DNA from: Streptomyces sp. I05A-00742
GTDB taxonomy: Bacteria > Actinomycetota > Actinomycetes > Streptomycetales > Streptomycetaceae
Assembly (NCBI RefSeq): GCF_013055795.1
Contig: NZ_JABETO010000001.1
Span: 360,620-424,619, forward strand
Direction: 5' to 3'
DNA: 64,000 bases
Of the stretch, positions 62,074 to 64,000 are shown piece by piece (within the stretch, counting starts at the first letter, position 1; each line of letters begins with the position of its first letter). Made by a program: the position numbers and the translations under genes. The notes beneath the pieces were generated by a model. It worked only from the letters and a program-made list of their open reading frames with translations. It did no database searches and was not told the origin of the DNA.

Positions 62074-62736
62074 ATGAACTCCCGGCCCCGCCGCAGAATG
62101 GACACGGACCAGCGACGCCGACAACTCGTCGCGGTGGCCCTGGAACTGTTCAGCGAACACCCCCCGGAGGCCGTCTCCCTCGACGACGTCGCCGAGGCGG
62201 CCGGCATCTCCCGCCCCCTCGTCTACCACTACTTCGCGGGCAAGCAGAGCCTCTACGAGGCGACGCTGCGCCGAGCGGCGGACGACCTGACGGAGCTGCT
62301 GACGGCGTCGCGCGAAGTCCCGCCGGGGGAGGGGCTGTTGGCGGTGGCGGGCCGGTTCCTGGACTTCGTGGAGGAGCACGGGACGGGGAGGTTCACGCTG
62401 CTGCGGGGGCACCCGGAGCTGATCGACGAGGTGCGGGAGGCGGCGTACGGGCAGCTGCTGGGGCACCTGGGGGTGGAGACGCCGGGACCGCGCCTGGAGG
62501 TGGTGCTGCGGTCGTGGATCTCGCTGGCGGAGACGACGGCACGGTGGTGGCCGGACGGGCGGCATATCCCGCGCGCGGAACTGGAGTTGCAGCTGGTGCA
62601 CACGTTTGTGGCGCTGACATCGGTGGGCGCGGCGCACGACGACGGCGTCGCGGCCGTCCTGCGGCGGATCCTGGACGAGGAGCCCGCGGACGGCCCGTTC
62701 ACGGAGGCGGCGACGGCGCTGGCGGCATCGTGGTGA
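62074..62736 (+). CDS. TetR family regulator
   Basis: A 220-residue protein beginning MNSRPRRRMDTDQRRRQLVA. The helix-turn-helix is VSLDDVAEAAGISRPLVYHY (about residues 38-57) then FAGKQSLYEATLRR. The C-terminal half has WISLAETTARWWPDGR, a ligand-domain feature of a common Streptomyces subgroup. A palindrome lies directly upstream. The next gene is convergent, so its target is not obvious, and self-control is likely. Confidence 0.9.
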   Translation: MNSRPRRRMDTDQRRRQLVAVALELFSEHPPEAVSLDDVAEAAGISRPLVYHYFAGKQSLYEATLRRAADDLTELLTASREVPPGEGLLAVAGRFLDFVEEHGTGRFTLLRGHPELIDEVREAAYGQLLGHLGVETPGPRLEVVLRSWISLAETTARWWPDGRHIPRAELELQLVHTFVALTSVGAAHDDGVAAVLRRILDEEPADGPFTEAATALAASW

Positions 62737-62780
62737 CCACGGGGGCCGCGGGGGCCGCAGGGGCCGCGGGGCCGACCGCC

Positions 62781-64000
62781 TCACCGCAGCGGAGCCACCC
62801 GCTTCCCGCCCCGCAGCCGCCCACTGAGCTCCGCCACCGCCCCCTCCCGTGCCGGAAGGGCGAGCGTCGGACCCGTCCCGGTGCCCCGGACACCGCCCTT
62901 CGCGGTGATCGAGACGATGTCCGGGCTGCCCGCCCCGAGGGCGTACCAGGCCCCGGCGGGCGTCTTCCACAACGCCCCGGCCAGGGCGTGCGGTTCGCGG
63001 GTGCCGCAGGCGAGGGTGGACTCGGCGCGGGCGACGACGGCGGCCTGCGCGGCGGGCCGGGAGCCGGGGGGCAGGAACTGGGTGACCGCGCGGCTGCCCG
63101 CGCCGCGCCAGGTCTCGGCGCGGGTGCAGAGCCACTCGGCGGTGCCGGCGCCGCCGGGCAGCGGCTGGCGGGCGAACTGCCAGGCGTTGACGGACCGGAC
63201 GCCCTGCGAGCGCAGGGTGGGGAGCAGGCAGGCGGAGTGTGCCCAGGCCGCACGCTCGGCGGCGGAGAGGGCGGAGGGATCTGTCGCCCCGCCCTTCTCC
63301 GGAGCCCCGCCGGTGAGCCGGGCCGGGACGAGTTCGCCGAGGTCGGTCGCCAGCCGTCCGCCCAGCTGGAGCACGGGCCAGGAGCGGCAGTCGCCCGCCG
63401 TCGCCGGACCGGCCGTGGGGTCGGTCACGCCGTCCGCGCCCCGGCGCAGCGGCTGGACGGCCCGGCCGGGTGCGAGCAGGTCGCGGACGGCCGCCGAGGT
63501 GACCCAAGGGGCCGTCAGATAGCGGACGTTGCCGTCGGTACGGCCGACGACGACCGCCGTCGCCGTGTCGGCGTCCGCCGCGTCCGCCCGCGCGAAGTCC
63601 AGGGCGGCCGCCCCGGAGTCGCCGTTCCTCGGCTCGGCGTACCGGACGACGCGCAGCCCGTCGTGGAGCAGCACGACCACCGCCGAGTCGACCTCGCCCG
63701 CGTACAGCAGCTGCGGGGGCCCGGCGGCGGGCCCGGTGTGCGTGCCGGGGGTGGCGGTCACCCGGACCGTGCTGCCCGGGCGGGCCCAGACGGCCAGCGC
63801 CCGGCGGAGCAGGGCCTCGTCGCCGGTGCGGTCGCCGCGGGCGGGCCAGGCGGCGAAGCCGGGGCGGTCGGCGTGCCGCCAGGCATCGGCCGGGGCCCGG
63901 GTCAACCGGCCCGGGTCCAGGGCCTGTTCGGCGGCGGCGTTGCGCGCGTACGGCGGGGCCGCCGCGCCGTCGGGCCCCCAGCCGCCGCCGGGCAGGGCGA
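62781..64000 (-). CDS. Uncharacterised protein, 5' end outside the window
   Basis: The frame is open through the end of the window, giving 405 residues so far; a TTG at 63905 is not a convincing start because the upstream frame stays gene-like (NAAAEQALDPGRLTRAPADA). The visible part has strands such as VDSAVVVLLHDGLRVVRYAE and AVVVGRTDGNVRYLTAPW, and paired cysteines (CRSWPVLQLGG, HSACLLP, WLCTRAETW, LACGTRE), which suits an extracytoplasmic protein. No family is recognised; it may have an N-terminal membrane anchor outside the window. Confidence 0.75.
   Translation of the reverse strand, partial: ALPGGGWGPDGAAAPPYARNAAAEQALDPGRLTRAPADAWRHADRPGFAAWPARGDRTGDEALLRRALAVWARPGSTVRVTATPGTHTGPAAGPPQLLYAGEVDSAVVVLLHDGLRVVRYAEPRNGDSGAAALDFARADAADADTATAVVVGRTDGNVRYLTAPWVTSAAVRDLLAPGRAVQPLRRGADGVTDPTAGPATAGDCRSWPVLQLGGRLATDLGELVPARLTGGAPEKGGATDPSALSAAERAAWAHSACLLPTLRSQGVRSVNAWQFARQPLPGGAGTAEWLCTRAETWRGAGSRAVTQFLPPGSRPAAQAAVVARAESTLACGTREPHALAGALWKTPAGAWYALGAGSPDIVSITAKGGVRGTGTGPTLALPAREGAVAELSGRLRGGKRVAPLR

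Noticed and set aside
1..64000. tRNA, rRNA, CRISPR, prophage, attachment site or replication origin
   Set aside because: I looked for tRNA arm motifs, spaced direct repeats, integrases, phage structural genes and DnaA-box clusters and saw none.

Overview
The window is high-GC actinobacterial DNA, almost certainly from a Streptomyces chromosome. The signs are heavy G/C at third codon positions, many GTG/TTG starts, ATGA stop/start overlaps, a XRE-DUF5753/DUF397 (WhiJ-like) cassette, a SARP/AfsR-type regulator, a MalEFG/MalR locus without its own ATPase gene, GlnA2 and GlnE. No rRNA, tRNA, CRISPR array or intact insertion sequence was seen. Both ends cut through genes: an SDR oxidoreductase at the left and an uncharacterised protein at the right.

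The left part (about 1-17,000) looks accessory. It holds the end of an SDR gene; an 803-residue protein with five tandem repeats of about 137 residues; a scar made of two IS5-type transposase remnants around a fragment of an S1-domain gene; a TetR/MFS efflux pair with two palindromic operators; a secreted glycine-rich protein next to a small secreted protein; and a four-gene labdane-type diterpene cluster at 10,191-15,463 (polyprenyl diphosphate synthase, cytochrome P450, class II cyclase, class I terpene synthase). The class II enzyme has DSDS where DXDD is expected. A WhiJ-like regulator with two DUF397 genes then faces a divergent run of an ATP-binding protein, a zinc-ribbon protein and a PhzF-like isomerase.

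The middle and right parts (about 18,900-64,000) are mostly housekeeping and, from memory, resemble the S. coelicolor SCO2220s-SCO2260s neighbourhood. They carry heme oxygenase with an iron box, methionine aminopeptidase, F420 reductase, a site-2 protease homologue, an AfsR-like regulator, a DrrAB-like ABC exporter, PanB, an EmrB-type exporter with its TetR, NAD synthetase, GlnA2, GlnE, a PAP2 protein, and the maltose block (malE-malF-malG-agl-malR on the minus strand with a divergent secreted alpha-amylase). A more variable insert at about 38,900-48,400 holds a copper oxidase, an amino-acid permease, a hydrolase, a MerR/aldo-keto reductase unit and other small genes.

Four features recur. Divergent or adjacent regulator/target pairs have visible operators (TetR/MFS, TetR/EmrB, MerR/AKR, MalR/maltose genes, iron box/heme oxygenase). 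Genes are packed with ATGA-type translational coupling. Short exact-period tandem arrays (9, 13 and 15 nt) lie inside or just after genes. A palindromic repeat family sits in at least four intergenic gaps. The strongest candidate for unexplored biology is the diterpene cluster, followed by the five-repeat protein and the WhiJ-like cassette.
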